NCBI RefSeq assembly: GCF_041146395.1
Contig: NC_091008.1
Span: forward strand, 7,329,501 to 7,393,500
Reading direction: 5' to 3'
From: Eulemur rufifrons
Taxonomy: Eukaryota > Chordata > Mammalia > Primates > Lemuridae
DNA length: 64,000 nt
Made by a program: the position numbers and the translations under genes. Positions 1 through 12,849 of this stretch are shown one piece after another. How positions within the stretch are numbered: position 1 is the first letter of the stretch; each line of letters opens with the position of its first letter. Below the pieces are notes generated by a model. It saw nothing but the letters and a program-made list of their open reading frames with translations, ran no database searches and was not told where the DNA came from.

Positions 1-1713
1 ATCAGCACAATCACAGTCATGCGCACCTGCTACATAGTAGCTCTGGTTGTACGATTCTTAAATAAGGGATAAAGAAAGGCATTAAGCAACTGTTGCAAGT
101 CTTTGCAAATCTACCACTTGTGATTGGAAAAAATGTAACTGTTAACTTTGGTCGTAGCTAGACAGCAACACGATGGGGAAATACAGTAAAAGAAATGAAA
201 ATTTAAAGATGAGCCGTTTTTAACAATATTTTCAAAATTATACAGAAAAATTATATACGATAGTTTTGACAGTAATAGAATTATTTAAAAATGAAAGTAT
301 GAGGTTAAACTTTCAAGCAATAACCAAGATGAATAGAATTTAAATATATTTCTCCCTAAGTAAAGAAGACCTACGGTATAAAAAGCTGTCAATCCGATCA
401 CATTTAAGGTTGGAGAGTCATATCAATGAATGAGAAATCCAAATGAATATTTTTATAATAAACTCCTGACAATATTTTTCATAAAAGTAATTATCATTAT
501 CATATTAAACTGGATTTTCATGTCTTCAATTTCCTGGAAAAGGGGTAAAACTATTGCTACTTATAAGTTGATTGCCTATGAATAAGCATCCCATAATACT
601 CAACTAATAGCAGAATAAATACGAGACATGTGGTTCAATGTTATAGATGTAGGAGACAGTCTACACAGAACTGCACGTTTAAAAAATGTTATAACTCATT
701 TGTTTGTATTTGCTAACTCTTCTAGGTGGAATATCTGAATCTAAAGAGAGTAGGAATTTGTTGTTGTTGATTGTCCTGTGTGGAAAGAGATTAAAGTTAC
801 CTAGCAACCTCTGTGTTGTAGAAACCAAAATAAAAGAAGATTGGTTGTCTACCACCAGTTCTTCTAAAACGGAAGAGGGCAAGTAAGCAGAAAAGCACTA
901 TTTATGCTATGGTGCTCTGACATACATTCTCCATCACATGACAAAGTAAAAATCATCAGGAAATTCCCAAGAAAAGGGAACTCCTCTAAAAGCATACAAA
1001 TTGTGACTAACTTGAGAATTTACAAGCCACTACCATACAGAGACACACACATACCCACACTCCAAAATAATAATAATAATAAAAGCAACAACAAAAGACA
1101 TCCCCAAAGAATATATAGATCATAGCTTAGAAAGCAGGACTGCATAATGGAAACTTTGTTAAGGGCTTTAAAATAATAGTCTAGGTAGAAATATAAATGA
1201 GCATGATAATGATTTATAGAATCAGAGACTTTACTTTTAAACTTGGTTTTACAAGGCAAACAAAGAATGAAGATTAAACCAGTACAGGAGGTAGGTAGGG
1301 AAAGCAACTTCAACACAGAGGAATAAATGTGAGGATTTGAGCTATAAAAAAAAAAAATGATACAAGGGCAATATCCATTAGAATGTGAAATATTGTTTGT
1401 TACAATGGGATAGAGAGAGGTAAGCGGTAGGGAATATTTATATTTTAGAAAGTTTTTTTAAGTGTAATGAAATACTAGTGTATAAAACAAGCTCCGAAAT
1501 AAAAAAGGACACATGATCTAGCTCCCCAGTAAACAAAGAAAATATATAACTTAAACCAGCTCAATAATGATAGAATGTGTCTGCATTTGTCTTATACATG
1601 TGCAAGAGCAGAGAAGAACAGGCAAGCGACAATTTGTATTTTCCTCCACGTACTAATGGCTGAGATTTTGGAATATGAATGAGTAAGTATTTTAAGACTA
1701 TGAAACAGTAAAA
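1..1713. other. AT-rich stretch, no gene recognised
   Basis: No repeat family or gene was recognised by eye. The sequence is AT-rich and has only short open frames. A short (AAT)n run lies near 1066-1081 and an A-run near 1347-1358. Confidence 0.5.
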
Positions 1714-1892
1714 TCAAAGTGGACTTTGGCAAAAAGTCGTCACTGGTTTTGCCTTTGGAGAAGGCTGACTGGAAAAGGCTTTCGTGCCAAGCTGACCCGG
1801 GTTCTCGGGCCGTGGACGATCAATACTGAGAATCTTATCACTGACTCTGGATGAGAATCTAAGTGAAGGCTGGAACTCGTACCTCCTTACAC
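1714..1892 (-). CDS. Candidate terminal coding exon (unidentified)
   Basis: On the minus strand a pyrimidine-rich stretch ends in CATCCCCAG at 1893, an acceptable splice acceptor. One frame then stays open for 58 codons (starting VRRYEFQPSLRFSS, ending TTFCQSPL) to a TGA at 1714. The segment has several CpGs and a mixed amino-acid composition unlike the AT-rich flanks. The same acceptor position reads CAG|GTGTAAG, so it could instead be a splice donor. I see no AATAAA shortly downstream on this strand. It would fit a minus-strand gene starting at the CpG island near 34 kb, but the distance is large and no linking exon was found. I do not recognise the protein. Confidence 0.2.
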
Positions 1893-2574
1893 CTGGGGAT
1901 GTGAACATGTCACTTCAAAGAGAGGGCAACTGTCAGCTGACCAGAATGGCGTAACTATTTTATCCTCCAAGAATCAACCAGTAAAAAGAAGAAAAGGGAA
2001 ACAAAACAAACCAACAACCGTAAGTAGATGCATGTTATTTCAGCCCAGTAACCATTGAAAAACAAGATAATCTGCATCCTAGAAAAATGTCTTTCCTCTT
2101 GGGGAAGGTGAGTCATACGAAAGAACCTAATAGTGGGAGATAAATTTAATCATATCTCACTAGGAATGCAGCTGTTTTATAGGGCCTCACTGGGATCGTC
2201 TTCCGCTGGGATGTCAATCTTGCCTCCAACAAGTGCCACCGAAATGACTTAACACTCTAGGTTTATGCCAGGTCAGGGTACACAGGTCACCTCCCGCGCC
2301 ATGAATGAAGTCATGTGTTATCAGAAAGCAAGTCATAAATCATCTAAGTGTAACAGCTGACTACAAATGACTTTCTATTATAAGCACTCATTTCCCAGAT
2401 GATGAGGATATATACCCTTCATTTTGGGACGATAAACAAAGAGGAAAATCCTCCCATAAAATTAAATGAGACTTTACATCTTGAATACTCTGAGAAAAAG
2501 TATGGAGCCCACAGGTACAAAACATGCAGAAGACGCTTCTTAAAAAGGATGACTGTCCAAAATAGTCAAAGAAC
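1893..2574. other. No gene recognised
   Basis: Unique-looking AT-rich sequence with nothing identifiable. Confidence 0.4.
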
Positions 2575-2726
2575 TCTCAAAACCCAATGATTTGAAAACA
2601 AAACTCAACTTTCAAAATGAGCAAAAGACCTGAACAGACACCTCGCCAAAGAAGCATAGGAAAAGATGTTCGACATCGTATGTCATTGGGGAATTGCAAA
2701 TTAAAACAGTGAGATACTGCTATGCA

Positions 2727-4013
2727 TTAGGTCGTTAAATATGAAATGTCCGATTTTGAATCAAAAGCTATTATATCTCAAACACTAAGCAGTACAATTA
2801 ATCAAAGCATGCACCTAAACCATCAACACAATTTTGCCATGGTAGCTTGTTTATGCCAGCAGCGAAGAAGCCTGGAGAGCGAGTGGCAATGAAATCACAA
2901 AAGGCGTTTCCACAGCTTGGTGAGAATAGAATATTTTTCCTTGCAGGAAGTGGTCTGAAGCCTGGATGAAGGGGTAAGCAGTTGGTGCAAGGTCTGGTGA
3001 ATATGGTGGATGACAGAGAATTTCCAAGTCCAGTTTTTATAGTTTGAGCAGCGTTTTTTACAACATGTAGTCTTGCAAGAGGATTGGACTGTCTCTATTG
3101 GCCGATCTCGCCTGCTTGATCACAAGCGTCCTCATCATTTCATCCAAAAAACGTTGCAGTAGACATCCGCTGCAACCAATTGGCCAAGTTTCATGAAGCT
3201 GTAGTGGATAATACCAGCGCTGGACCACCAAACAGACACCATTAGCTTTTGTTGACGAATATTCAGTTTTGGACTGTGTTTCGGCACTTCATCTTTACCC
3301 AACCCTTGTGATGAACACTTGGGATTGTCAAAAAGAATCCAATTTTCATCACACATAACAAACAATATGGTATAGAAATGGTTCGCCTTTATGTCGTGAC
3401 AGCAAAGAAAGGCAAGCTTCGAGATGATTTCTCTTACGATGCTTGTTTAATTCATGAGGGACCCATCTATCCAGCTTCTGTACGTTGCTCATTTGTTTCA
3501 AATGGTCCAATACTGTTGGAATAGTAACGTCAAACCTTGCTGCTAATTCACGCGTAGGCTGAGATGGATTGGCTTCCACTACAGCTTTCAGCTCATCATT
3601 ATCCACCTGGGTCTCAGGTCACCCACGTGGCTCATTTTCAAGATTCAAATCACCAGAACAGAACTTCTCAAACCATCGATGTACTGTGTGTTCATTTGCC
3701 ACGGCCTTCCCAAACACTTCGTTGATATTTCAAGCTGTTTGTGCTGCACTGGTTCCATCATGGAAATCATATTAAAAAATAACACGAATTTTTGACTTAC
3801 CCATGGTTTCACAAAAATGTCTCTAAAAAAAGAAATTTGAAAGATAATCACAAGGCAAAATGTGCATCTAAAAGAATGAGCATGTGCCTTCTCAATAAAA
3901 AAACAAAACAAAACAAAAAAACGCCACAGGACTTGTCAAAGTGAAATGTCAGAGATATCTACTGCCAGACTTAGTACTTAAGGAAATCGGACATTTCATA
4001 CTTAATGAGCTAA
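2727..4013 (-). mobile_element. Near full-length Hsmar2-like mariner, inactive
   Basis: Terminal inverted repeats of about 30 bp are readable at 2727-2756 (TTAGGTCGTTAAATATGAAA...) and 3984-4013 (the reverse complement, three differences). The 1287 bp length matches full-length mammalian mariners (about 1.3 kb). The element lies within an L1. The expected TA target duplication is no longer intact on either side. The coding strand is minus. Confidence 0.85.
2790..3804 (-). pseudogene. Mariner transposase pseudogene
   Basis: Pieces of a mariner transposase are readable in order from the start codon near 3804. The HTH region has DNDELKAVVEANPSQPTREL and WVPHELN. The first catalytic Asp lies in CDENWILFDN at about 3330. 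The middle segment has VWWSSAGIIHYSF. Near 2980 the frame reads HPPYSPDLAPTAYPF, where the family has SPDLAPTDYH, so the third catalytic Asp of the D,D34D triad is Ala. HDNARPH is degraded to QDYM. Stops and frameshifts separate the pieces. It is dead, and orientation is opposite to the host L1. Confidence 0.8.
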
Positions 4014-4330
4014 TTGAAGAGCCAGAATAAGAACACTGACAACAGCAAATGCTGATGAGATGGGGAGTGACAGGAATCTGGCTTGTAGCGTTTGGAGCAT
4101 CATTGGCGTTGGACGAAGGCAAGTGAGTTATGCCCAACTATCTCTTGGATATCTGCTATCACCTCCTCTGTTTGACGAAAAATTCATGTTAATTCTTCAT
4201 TGCAAACAAGGGTGTGGGTCAATTAAGAAGGAGACTAGGTTATTTTCCTTAACCTCAGGTGAGAAAACATAGGTCAAAAAGAGGACTTGAATTGAAATAC
4301 CATGGCAACCCATAAGAGAGGACATATTTT

Positions 4331-4761
<431 letters not shown>

Positions 4762-5105
4762 TTATTTTCTTTCAATTTTATTTCCTGATTGCCTAAATTT
4801 TTTATGTTAATAAACTTTATTTCTTACAGTAGTAAAACTGGGCAGAAAGCACAGAGTTCTCAGATACCCCCACCCTACACATAACCTTCCCCACTATCGA
4901 CATCCCGCAGGAGAGTGGTACATTCGTTAAAACCGAAGAACCTATATTGACCCACAGTTTAAATTAGGGTTCACTCTTGGTGTTGCACATTCTCTGGGTT
5001 TGAAGAAACGTATAATGACATGTACCCACCACTGTAGTATCATAGAAATCAGTTGCACTGTCTTAAATATCTGCCTTTACACAGCCCTCTCTCCCCCAAA
5101 CTCTA

Positions 5106-5282
5106 TTTTATTATTTATTTATTTATTTATTTTGAGACAGAGTCTCACTCTGTTGCCCGGGCTAGAGTGCCGTGGCGTCAGCCTCGCTCACAGCAACCTC
5201 AGACTCCTGGGTTCAAGTGATCCTCCTGCCTCGGCCTCCCAGAGTGCTAGGATTACAGGTATGAGCCACCACACCCAGCCAT
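5106..5282 (-). repeat. Lemur Alu, internally deleted to about one arm
   Basis: Starts with a (TTTA)n tail and GAGACAGAGTCTCACTCTG, then jumps from the CAACCTCAGACTCCTGGG part of the right arm to the left-arm end (CCTCGGCCTCCCAGAGTG). The linker and one half are missing. A 12-bp duplication CCCCAAACTCTA at 5094-5105 and 5283-5294 frames it, so the deletion is within the copy or its source. Confidence 0.85.
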
Positions 5283-5786
5283 CCCCAAACTCTAGAAACC
5301 ACTGATCCTTTTTTGACTGGATCTACAATTTTGCCTTTTTCAGAATGTCATATAGCTGAAATCATAGTTTTTAGTCTTTTCAGATTAGCTTCTTTCACTT
5401 CACGACATGCATTTAAATTTTGTCTTTTCATGCCTCGATAGCTCATTTCTTCCTAGCTCTGTACCACGATTTATTTATCCATTCACATAATGAAGGATAT
5501 CTTGGCTGCATCCAAATGTTGGCAATTCTGAATAAAGCTGAACATCTGTGTGCAGGTTCTTACGCAGACATGCTTCAAGTCCACCCGAAGGAAAGCTATT
5601 GCTGGATTGCAGGGTAAGAACACATTTAGTTGCCAAACTGTCTCCAAAGTGGTTAAACCAGTTTGAATTCTCACCAGCAATGAATGAAAGTTCCCCTTGC
5701 TCCACATTCTCACCAGCTTTTGGTATCGTTGGTGTTCTTATTGTGGCTATTCTAATAAGCATGGAGTGGTACCACACTGTTGTTTT

Positions 5787-5868
5787 GTTTTGTTTCTTCT
5801 TTTATTTTTTATTTTTTATTTATTTTTATTTTTCTTTTTTACTTTATTTGACATGTACGCTGCAAGCA
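5787..5868 (-). pseudogene. Very short retrocopy of an mRNA 3' end
   Basis: An 82-bp insert interrupts the L1. On the minus strand it is about 26 nt of unique sequence with a poly(A) signal (GTACATGTCAAATAAAGT) followed by a long A-rich tail. It is framed by CACACTGTTGTTTT at 5773-5786 and CACACGCTGTTGTTTT at 5869-5884, an imperfect target duplication. This is what a strongly 5'-truncated processed pseudogene looks like. The source gene is not identifiable from 26 nt. Confidence 0.6.
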
Positions 5869-5925
5869 CACACGCTGTTGTTTTAATTTGCAATTCCCTA
5901 ATGACATGTGATTTTTTTTTTTTTT

Positions 5926-6018
5926 AAGCCAGTCAAATTTAGCAGTGGGGGGTTGAATACCAACTTTAGTGACACTAATGTTAATAAGTTCTGATAACCC
6001 ACTACCATCGGACCAGCC
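5926..6018 (-). pseudogene. RNY4P: Y4 small RNA retropseudogene
   Basis: The minus strand begins GGCTGGTCCGATGGTAGTGG and ends AAATTTGACTGGCTT, the 5' and 3' ends of Y4 RNA (a Ro60-binding RNA of about 95 nt). It is 93 nt long and, compared with human Y4 from memory, nearly identical throughout. A T-run (antisense A-tail) follows the 3' end at 5912-5925, and CATGTGA flanks it at 5905-5911 and 6018-6024. The A-tail and flanking duplication mark it as an L1-mobilised copy, not a functional Y RNA gene. It is inserted in the antisense L1. Confidence 0.88.
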
Positions 6019-6560
6019 ATGTGACGTTGAACAGCTTTTTCCATGCTTATTTGCCATCTGTATATCTTCTTTGGTGAGGTGTCTGTTCAGGTCTTTTGCC
6101 CACTTTTAAAGTGGAGTTTTATTTTCAAATTGTTGGGTTTTGAGAGTTCTTTGAATATTTTGGATAATCCTTTATTAGAAGCAGCTTCTGCAACTATTAA
6201 TAATTCCTCCCACTCTGTGGCTTGACTTACCATTCTCTTAACACTGTCTTTCACAGACCAGAAGTTTGTAATTTTAATGACGTCCACCTTATCAATTATT
6301 TCCTTCCTGTATCATGCCTTTGGTATTACATCTAAAAACTCTCATTGCTATACCCAACGTAGCTGAGGTTTTCTATGGTATCTTCTAAAAGTTTTAGAGT
6401 TTTGCCCTTTATATTGAGGTCTATGATCACTTTTTAGTTAATTTTTATGAAGAATGTAAGGTCTGTGCCTAGATTCATTTCAGGATTTTTTTTTTTTTTT
6501 TTTTTTTTGCATGTGGATGTTCATTTGTTCCAGCATCTTTTGTTAAAAAGATTACCTTTG

Positions 6561-6910
6561 GGCCGGGTGCAGTGGCTCACGCCTGTGATCCTAGCACTCT
6601 GGGAGGCTTAGGCGGGAGGATCGCTCGAGGTCAGGAGTTCGAGACCAGCCTGAGCAAGAGCGAAATCCCGTCTCCACTAAAAAATAGAAAGAAATTAGCT
6701 GAACGACTAAAAATATATAGAAAAAATTAGCCAGGCATGGTGGTGCATGCCTATAGTCCCAGCTACTCGGGAGGCTGAGGCAGGAGGATTGCTTGATCCC
6801 AGGAGTTTGAGGTTGCTGTGAGCGAGGCTGACGCCATGGTACTCTAGCCCAGGTAACAGAGCAAGACTGTTGTCAAAAAAAAAAAAAAAAGAAAGAAAAA
6901 GAAAAAAAAA
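6561..6910 (+). repeat. Lemur-type Alu
   Basis: Full dimer starting GGCCGGGTGCAGTGGCTCA, with the lemur linker insertion, ending in an A/GAAA-rich tail. It sits at the inner edge of the antisense L1 text. No clear target duplication. Confidence 0.92.
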
Positions 6911-7889
6911 TCCTGTTTATATATTATCACTTTGTTAACAGTTCTCCTAAAGATATTAGCCTGATTTTACAGATGTTTTAATTTACTATGTAATAAATAT
7001 CTGAATAGCTGGAATCTTTGGTCTGCATTCACTAAGTAGGAGAAAAAACAAATCAGCAAATCCCTTTGAATTTCTTAGTGTCATCACTTTTGCATTCCTG
7101 TAGCTAATCTGTCATTTCCAAAACCAGAATTTCTTTATTTCCTTGACTTACTAAAATGATTCATCGTTATCTGAAGTTTATTAATAAGACTGAATTTTTC
7201 TTAAAAGATTGATCTAGGAAGTCAGTACTTTGGTAAAGGCACACAGTAAATGTCAATTTTATGCATATTTTCCTCTTAGAAACTAAAGAGAGGTGAACTT
7301 TTTATCCTTTATATTGGCACACACGAGTGAACTTCCTCTTTAAGAACAAAGTTTATGTTCTTAAGAATTCTGAGAAGCTGATTCTTTTTCACATCTTATA
7401 TTCCCTGAGGGGATATTTAAAGTTTGGTTTATGGAAATAAGACCGAAGAAACTTTGTTTCTGCTCTGTCAGAAAAGCTGTATCACTGCAGACCAAGAGTA
7501 GCAGCACAGACAAGTCAGAAAAAGCTGTCAATTGCCCACGTCAATTTCATTACTGTATCATCTGCTAGAACAATTCTCATGAATACTTTATCCTCGCTGA
7601 AACATTTTTCTTTATAAATTAGGTAAAGAGTTAACGAATCAGTTTCAAGTCTTAAGGCCATTAATATTCTCACACTGGTTATATAAAAAAACAAACAAAC
7701 AAGAAGTCAATAGAAATAGTCTCCCACTTTAAGAAACATTGTAGAAAGTATGCAATCTGTAAGAAACCTTGAATTCAACCTTCAGAGTTCTAAAATGTTT
7801 CTCATGAACATACAGGCATTTGAACTGCACACTCTTGTTTTTTCTTGAAAAGAAATAACAAGGTCACTTACAAAATGCAAGGTAATAAA
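6911..7889. other. No gene recognised
   Basis: AT-rich unique-looking sequence; no repeat or exon signal I can support. Confidence 0.4.
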
Positions 7890-7891
7890 TA

Positions 7892-8672
<781 letters not shown>

Positions 8673-8674
8673 TA

Positions 8675-9570
8675 TTTAATTCTGCAATCTGTTGCTAATA
8701 ACCATGTATATTTATATCTATCTATTCTGCTGAGTTTGAAGTTGAATGAGATTTCAAAAGATGTTATCTTGCCCACGTCCTTCATTTTATAGAGTCAGAG
8801 ACAGCAGGCCGTTCTCTCCAGCATCACATGAAAAGCCAAAGATCTAATTTAAAGACAACTAGACCTTTTTGTCATTCCAAGTATGTACCGATCCCGTCTT
8901 GTCTATCTGAGAAATGTATGCTATGTATATCTGAAAGAGATTATAAGCCTTGGAAGATTAGGAAACAGACTTCCCAAGTAGGTAAAGGCAAGCGTATGAA
9001 AATAAACGATGCAATCTGGCAGAGCCTGGTCTCTTGCTGTATGTAGGTCTGCACACAGCTGCAATTGTTAGTTACTACCCCTTTGGAACCATCCCGTGTA
9101 CCATACTGTACTTTCCACTGCAAATGGGCACAAACTCCACTGGCAGCAAAGACCAGCATCCTTTATCAAGAAGGCAGTTGTAGCTCAAGTGTTGCACCTT
9201 GGTGGCACCGTCACAGAATTTAAGGATTACAGAAAATGTCCCAGTAAGTTACGCTCTGTTTGTTTGAAAGCTCTTTTGACCTCTAATTTTTTACTTTATT
9301 CTCATCTTCTTGTCATTTTGTTTAAAGAATGGAAGTTGAATAAGGGACTACTGGCTTCTGTTATCTAGCTACATGTCTACCTATTATTATGATCAATAAC
9401 AGATATTAAAACTCATAAATCAATTCTCTGATTTCAGAAAGTTTACATACATTTGGAGGAAAAGTAAAGAAAGAACTTCTCTAACAATCTGCACCTCATT
9501 TCACTGGTATGGAACAGAATATTAACTGATCACTATCGTTTTTTATGCCACTAAATCTTTGCAATGAGAA
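8675..9570. other. No gene recognised
   Basis: Unique-looking AT-rich sequence with short chance open frames only. Confidence 0.4.
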
Positions 9571-9574
9571 TTCT

Positions 9575-10110
<536 letters not shown>

Positions 10111-10399
10111 ACAAAAAAACTGCTATGGATTTATTTCGGCCATTGGAAAAATGAATAAAGAAGGTATTTCAAATCCAGCAGACAATATGCACACAAAGAA
10201 CCATCCACCTCTAACAACTTGTCATTGTGAAATAAATGCCAAGGACATCTAGACTCTGAACTAAGGAACTAGTGACAAGATAGTATCTCATCACAATAGC
10301 AGACACGAAAGATACTGGAAACGGTGCTATTTCTCCTCGCCTAGAAGGAGAAGAAAGACAGTGGACACACAACTGAAAGAGAAGCAGGAGGGAGAACAC

Positions 10400-10522
10400 A
10401 GCCTGAGCTCCAGGCTGGAGTGCAGGGGCTATTCACGGGTGCAGAAACCGTGCACTACAGCCCCGAACTCCCAGGCGCAAGGGACCTTCCTGCCTCGACC
10501 TCCAGAGTAGCTCCAGGCATCG
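10400..10522 (-). repeat. FLAM (free left Alu monomer)
   Basis: Antisense 7SL-like monomer with CAGGCTGGAGTGCAGGGGCT followed by ATTCACGGGTGC, the 7SL-derived segment kept in FLAM but lost in dimeric Alus. One of the oldest Alu-related copies in the window. Confidence 0.75.
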
Positions 10523-10524
10523 CC

Positions 10525-11150
10525 ATTTTATCAACCATTTTCATTCACTCATATATTTGCCAAATATTCACGGAGTGCCTACCATGTGCCAGCCACTGTC
10601 CTATATGTGCTGGGGCTCCATGTCACCGACCCAGATAGTGTCCCTGATCTCACAGAACTCAGGTCTACTGGGAGGAGCAGACCATAAACACACTTTAAAA
10701 AGAAAAGCAGAGACAAACAAACGCTCTGCCAAGGGTTGATAAACCTCATGAAAGAAAACAAGGCCAGGTAAGCAGTCACGGCGCTGTTAGATACAGTGGT
10801 TAGGGAACGTATCCCCGGAAAAGTGACACTCTAGGGGACATCAGAAGGAGAGGAAGAAGCAAGGGGTGGCTTCCTGAGGGATGGGCGTTCCGGGCAGAGG
10901 GAACAGCAAGCACAAAGACCTGGAGGAAAGAGAAGGCTCAGCCAGGACGGCCAGACTTCCATGTACGTCAGAGCAGCACAAGGGAGAAGAGCGGCAAGAC
11001 ATGGAATCAGACATGGAAACGGAGGCCGACTCACCTGAGGACAGGTGGGCCCCGAAAAGGGCTTTGGCTTGTATCCTGGGTGACATGGGGACCCATTAAT
11101 GGTTTTAAGCAGAGGAAAGGCACGCTCTGACTTGGTTTTTTAAAAGATCA
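10525..11150 (+). repeat. Ancient LINE 3' region (L1M/L2 class, family uncertain)
   Basis: Diverged but recognisable mammal-wide text: GTGCCTACCATGTGCCAGCC, GGCAGAGGGAACAGCAAGCA, GTTTTAAGCAGAGGAAAGGC. Related fragments occur at 43925 and 46065. No open frame of interest. Confidence 0.6.
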
Positions 11151-11417
11151 CTTGAATTTGTGTGTGAGTGAAAGGCAAAGCTAGAAACAGGGGGACCTGT
11201 TAGGAGGATCTTGTGCGTTCAACGGGATGCCTTAAGGTGGCGCGGAAGAGGGTGGAAATGGTGGAATGGTACGAAGGGGAAAGATTCCGGATATATGTCA
11301 CAGGTGGAATCAACAGGCTTCGTTGAAGGATTGGGTATTCCCTGTCATTCTGTTTTTTCTAGTGATCCCTCCATTCCCTGAAGCAAGTGAGGCTCTTGGC
11401 AAAAAATTATGGTCTTA

Positions 11418-11758
11418 GGCCGGGCGCGGTGGCTCACGCCTGTCATCCTAGCACTCTGGGAGGCCGAGGCGGGAGGATCGCTCGAGGTCAGGAGTTTGAG
11501 ACCAGCCTCAGCAAGAGCAAGACCCTGTCTCTACTAAAAAAATAGAAAGAAATTATCTGGACAACTAAAAATATATAGAAAAAATTAGCCGGGCATGATG
11601 GCGCATGTCTGTAGTCCCAGCTACTCAGGAGGCTGAGGCAGGAGGATCGCTTGAGCCCAGGAGTTTGAGGTTGCTGTGAGCGAGGCTGATGCCATGGCAC
11701 TCTAGCCCGGGCAACAGAGCGAGACTCTGTCTCAAAAATAAATAAATAAATAAATAAA
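11418..11758 (+). repeat. Lemur-type Alu, (TAAA)n tail
   Basis: Full dimer with the lemur linker and an (AAAT)n tail. AAAAATTATG occurs just before and just after as a probable target duplication. Confidence 0.93.
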
Positions 11759-12332
11759 AATTATGTTCCTGTGGGTTTCACCTTGATTATTAAAGCTTGC
11801 TAAGCAGTGCGACATGGTGACATTTAAGTTTCAGCTCATTTTTCTTACTTTCTATTGCCTGTTATTGAGCAGCGAGGTGGGTGAGAGACACGAAGATGAG
11901 CAAAGTATCTTTAAGGACCCAGAAATGAGATAACTTAGGTCCGCACAGGACGACACTCTGCTAGGATACCGAGGACAGTCACTGACTAAGCCGGGGAACC
12001 ACGACGCCACAGCACAACAGGGGGACATGGAGGGCTTAATAAACTACCATACACACCATGTTCTGAAAATGTCAGTGACGACTCTAGACCTGTTATTTTT
12101 AAAAGGAACAGCAGATAAAAGCACAGTGAAACTATAAATATGTATATATGAACACATGTACATACAATAGGTGTGTGTATATATATACACACATACATAT
12201 ATTTCTTACTGTTAGTGGTGCTTTTTTTTAGAGATGGTTAAGATAAAATTTAACTTTGTTTCTCTAATTTTTCCACAAAATAGGCTGCCATTAAAAAGAA
12301 CCAGAGAATATAAAATTGACTTTTATTATATT
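11759..12332. other. No gene recognised
   Basis: AT-rich; a short TG/TA/CA stretch lies at 12170-12200. Nothing else supported. Confidence 0.4.
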
Positions 12333-12348
12333 AAATTAAACTAAAATA

Positions 12349-12696
12349 GGCCGGGCGTGGTGGCTCACGCCTGTAATCCTAGCACTCTGGGAGGCCGAGG
12401 CGGGAGGATCGCTTGAGGTCAGGAGTTCGAGACCAGCCTGAGCAAGAGGGAGACCCCGTCTCTACTAAAAAAAATAGAAAGAAATTATCTGGCCAACTAA
12501 AATATACATAGAAAAAATTAGCCAGGCATGGTGGCACATGCCTGTAGTCCCAGCTACTCGGAAGGCTGAGGCAGGAGGATCCCTTGAGCCCAGGAGTTTG
12601 AGGTTGCTGTGAGCTAAGCTGACACCACGACACTCACTCTAGCCCGGGCAACAAAGCGAGACTCTGCCTCAAAAAATAAATAAATAAATAAAAAAT
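12349..12696 (+). repeat. Lemur-type Alu, (TAAA)n tail
   Basis: Full dimer flanked by a perfect 15-bp duplication AAATTAAACTAAAAT at 12333-12347 and 12697-12711. Confidence 0.95.
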
Positions 12697-12849
12697 AAAT
12701 TAAACTAAAATTAACAAAAAAAAAAAAAAACCCAAGAGTTGACAAAATAAAATATATTGAGAAAAACAGATGAAAATATGAAAGAATTTAATAAATAAGA
12801 AAAGTCAATTCAGGAAGTTTAACGTACAATTAACTTGAGTTCCATAAAC

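Larger units (their letters stand above)
2575..4110 (+). repeat. Ancient L1 ORF2 fragment split by a mariner
   Basis: 2600-2726 reads as the typical L1 ORF2 C-terminal region (GCAAAAGACCTGAACAGACA, GGGAATTGCAAATTAAAACA). The text resumes at 4014 with AACACTGACAACAGCAAATG, the next part of the same L1 region. The two halves flank the mariner at 2727-4013, so the L1 is the older host. It is heavily diverged and has no open frame. Confidence 0.75.
4785..6558 (-). repeat. Ancient L1 (L1M-type), antisense, ORF2 3' part and 3' UTR
   Basis: Reads as reverse-complement L1: GGGTTCACTCTTGGTGTTG, AATGTCATATAGCTG, TTTATTTATCCATTCACATA, GCCATCTGTATATCTTCTTT, GGTGAGGTGTCTGTTCAGGT, GCATGTGGATGTTCATTTGT. 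The family text is continuous apart from three later insertions (5106-5282, 5787-5868, 5926-6018). Many stops show that it is long dead. Confidence 0.85.
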
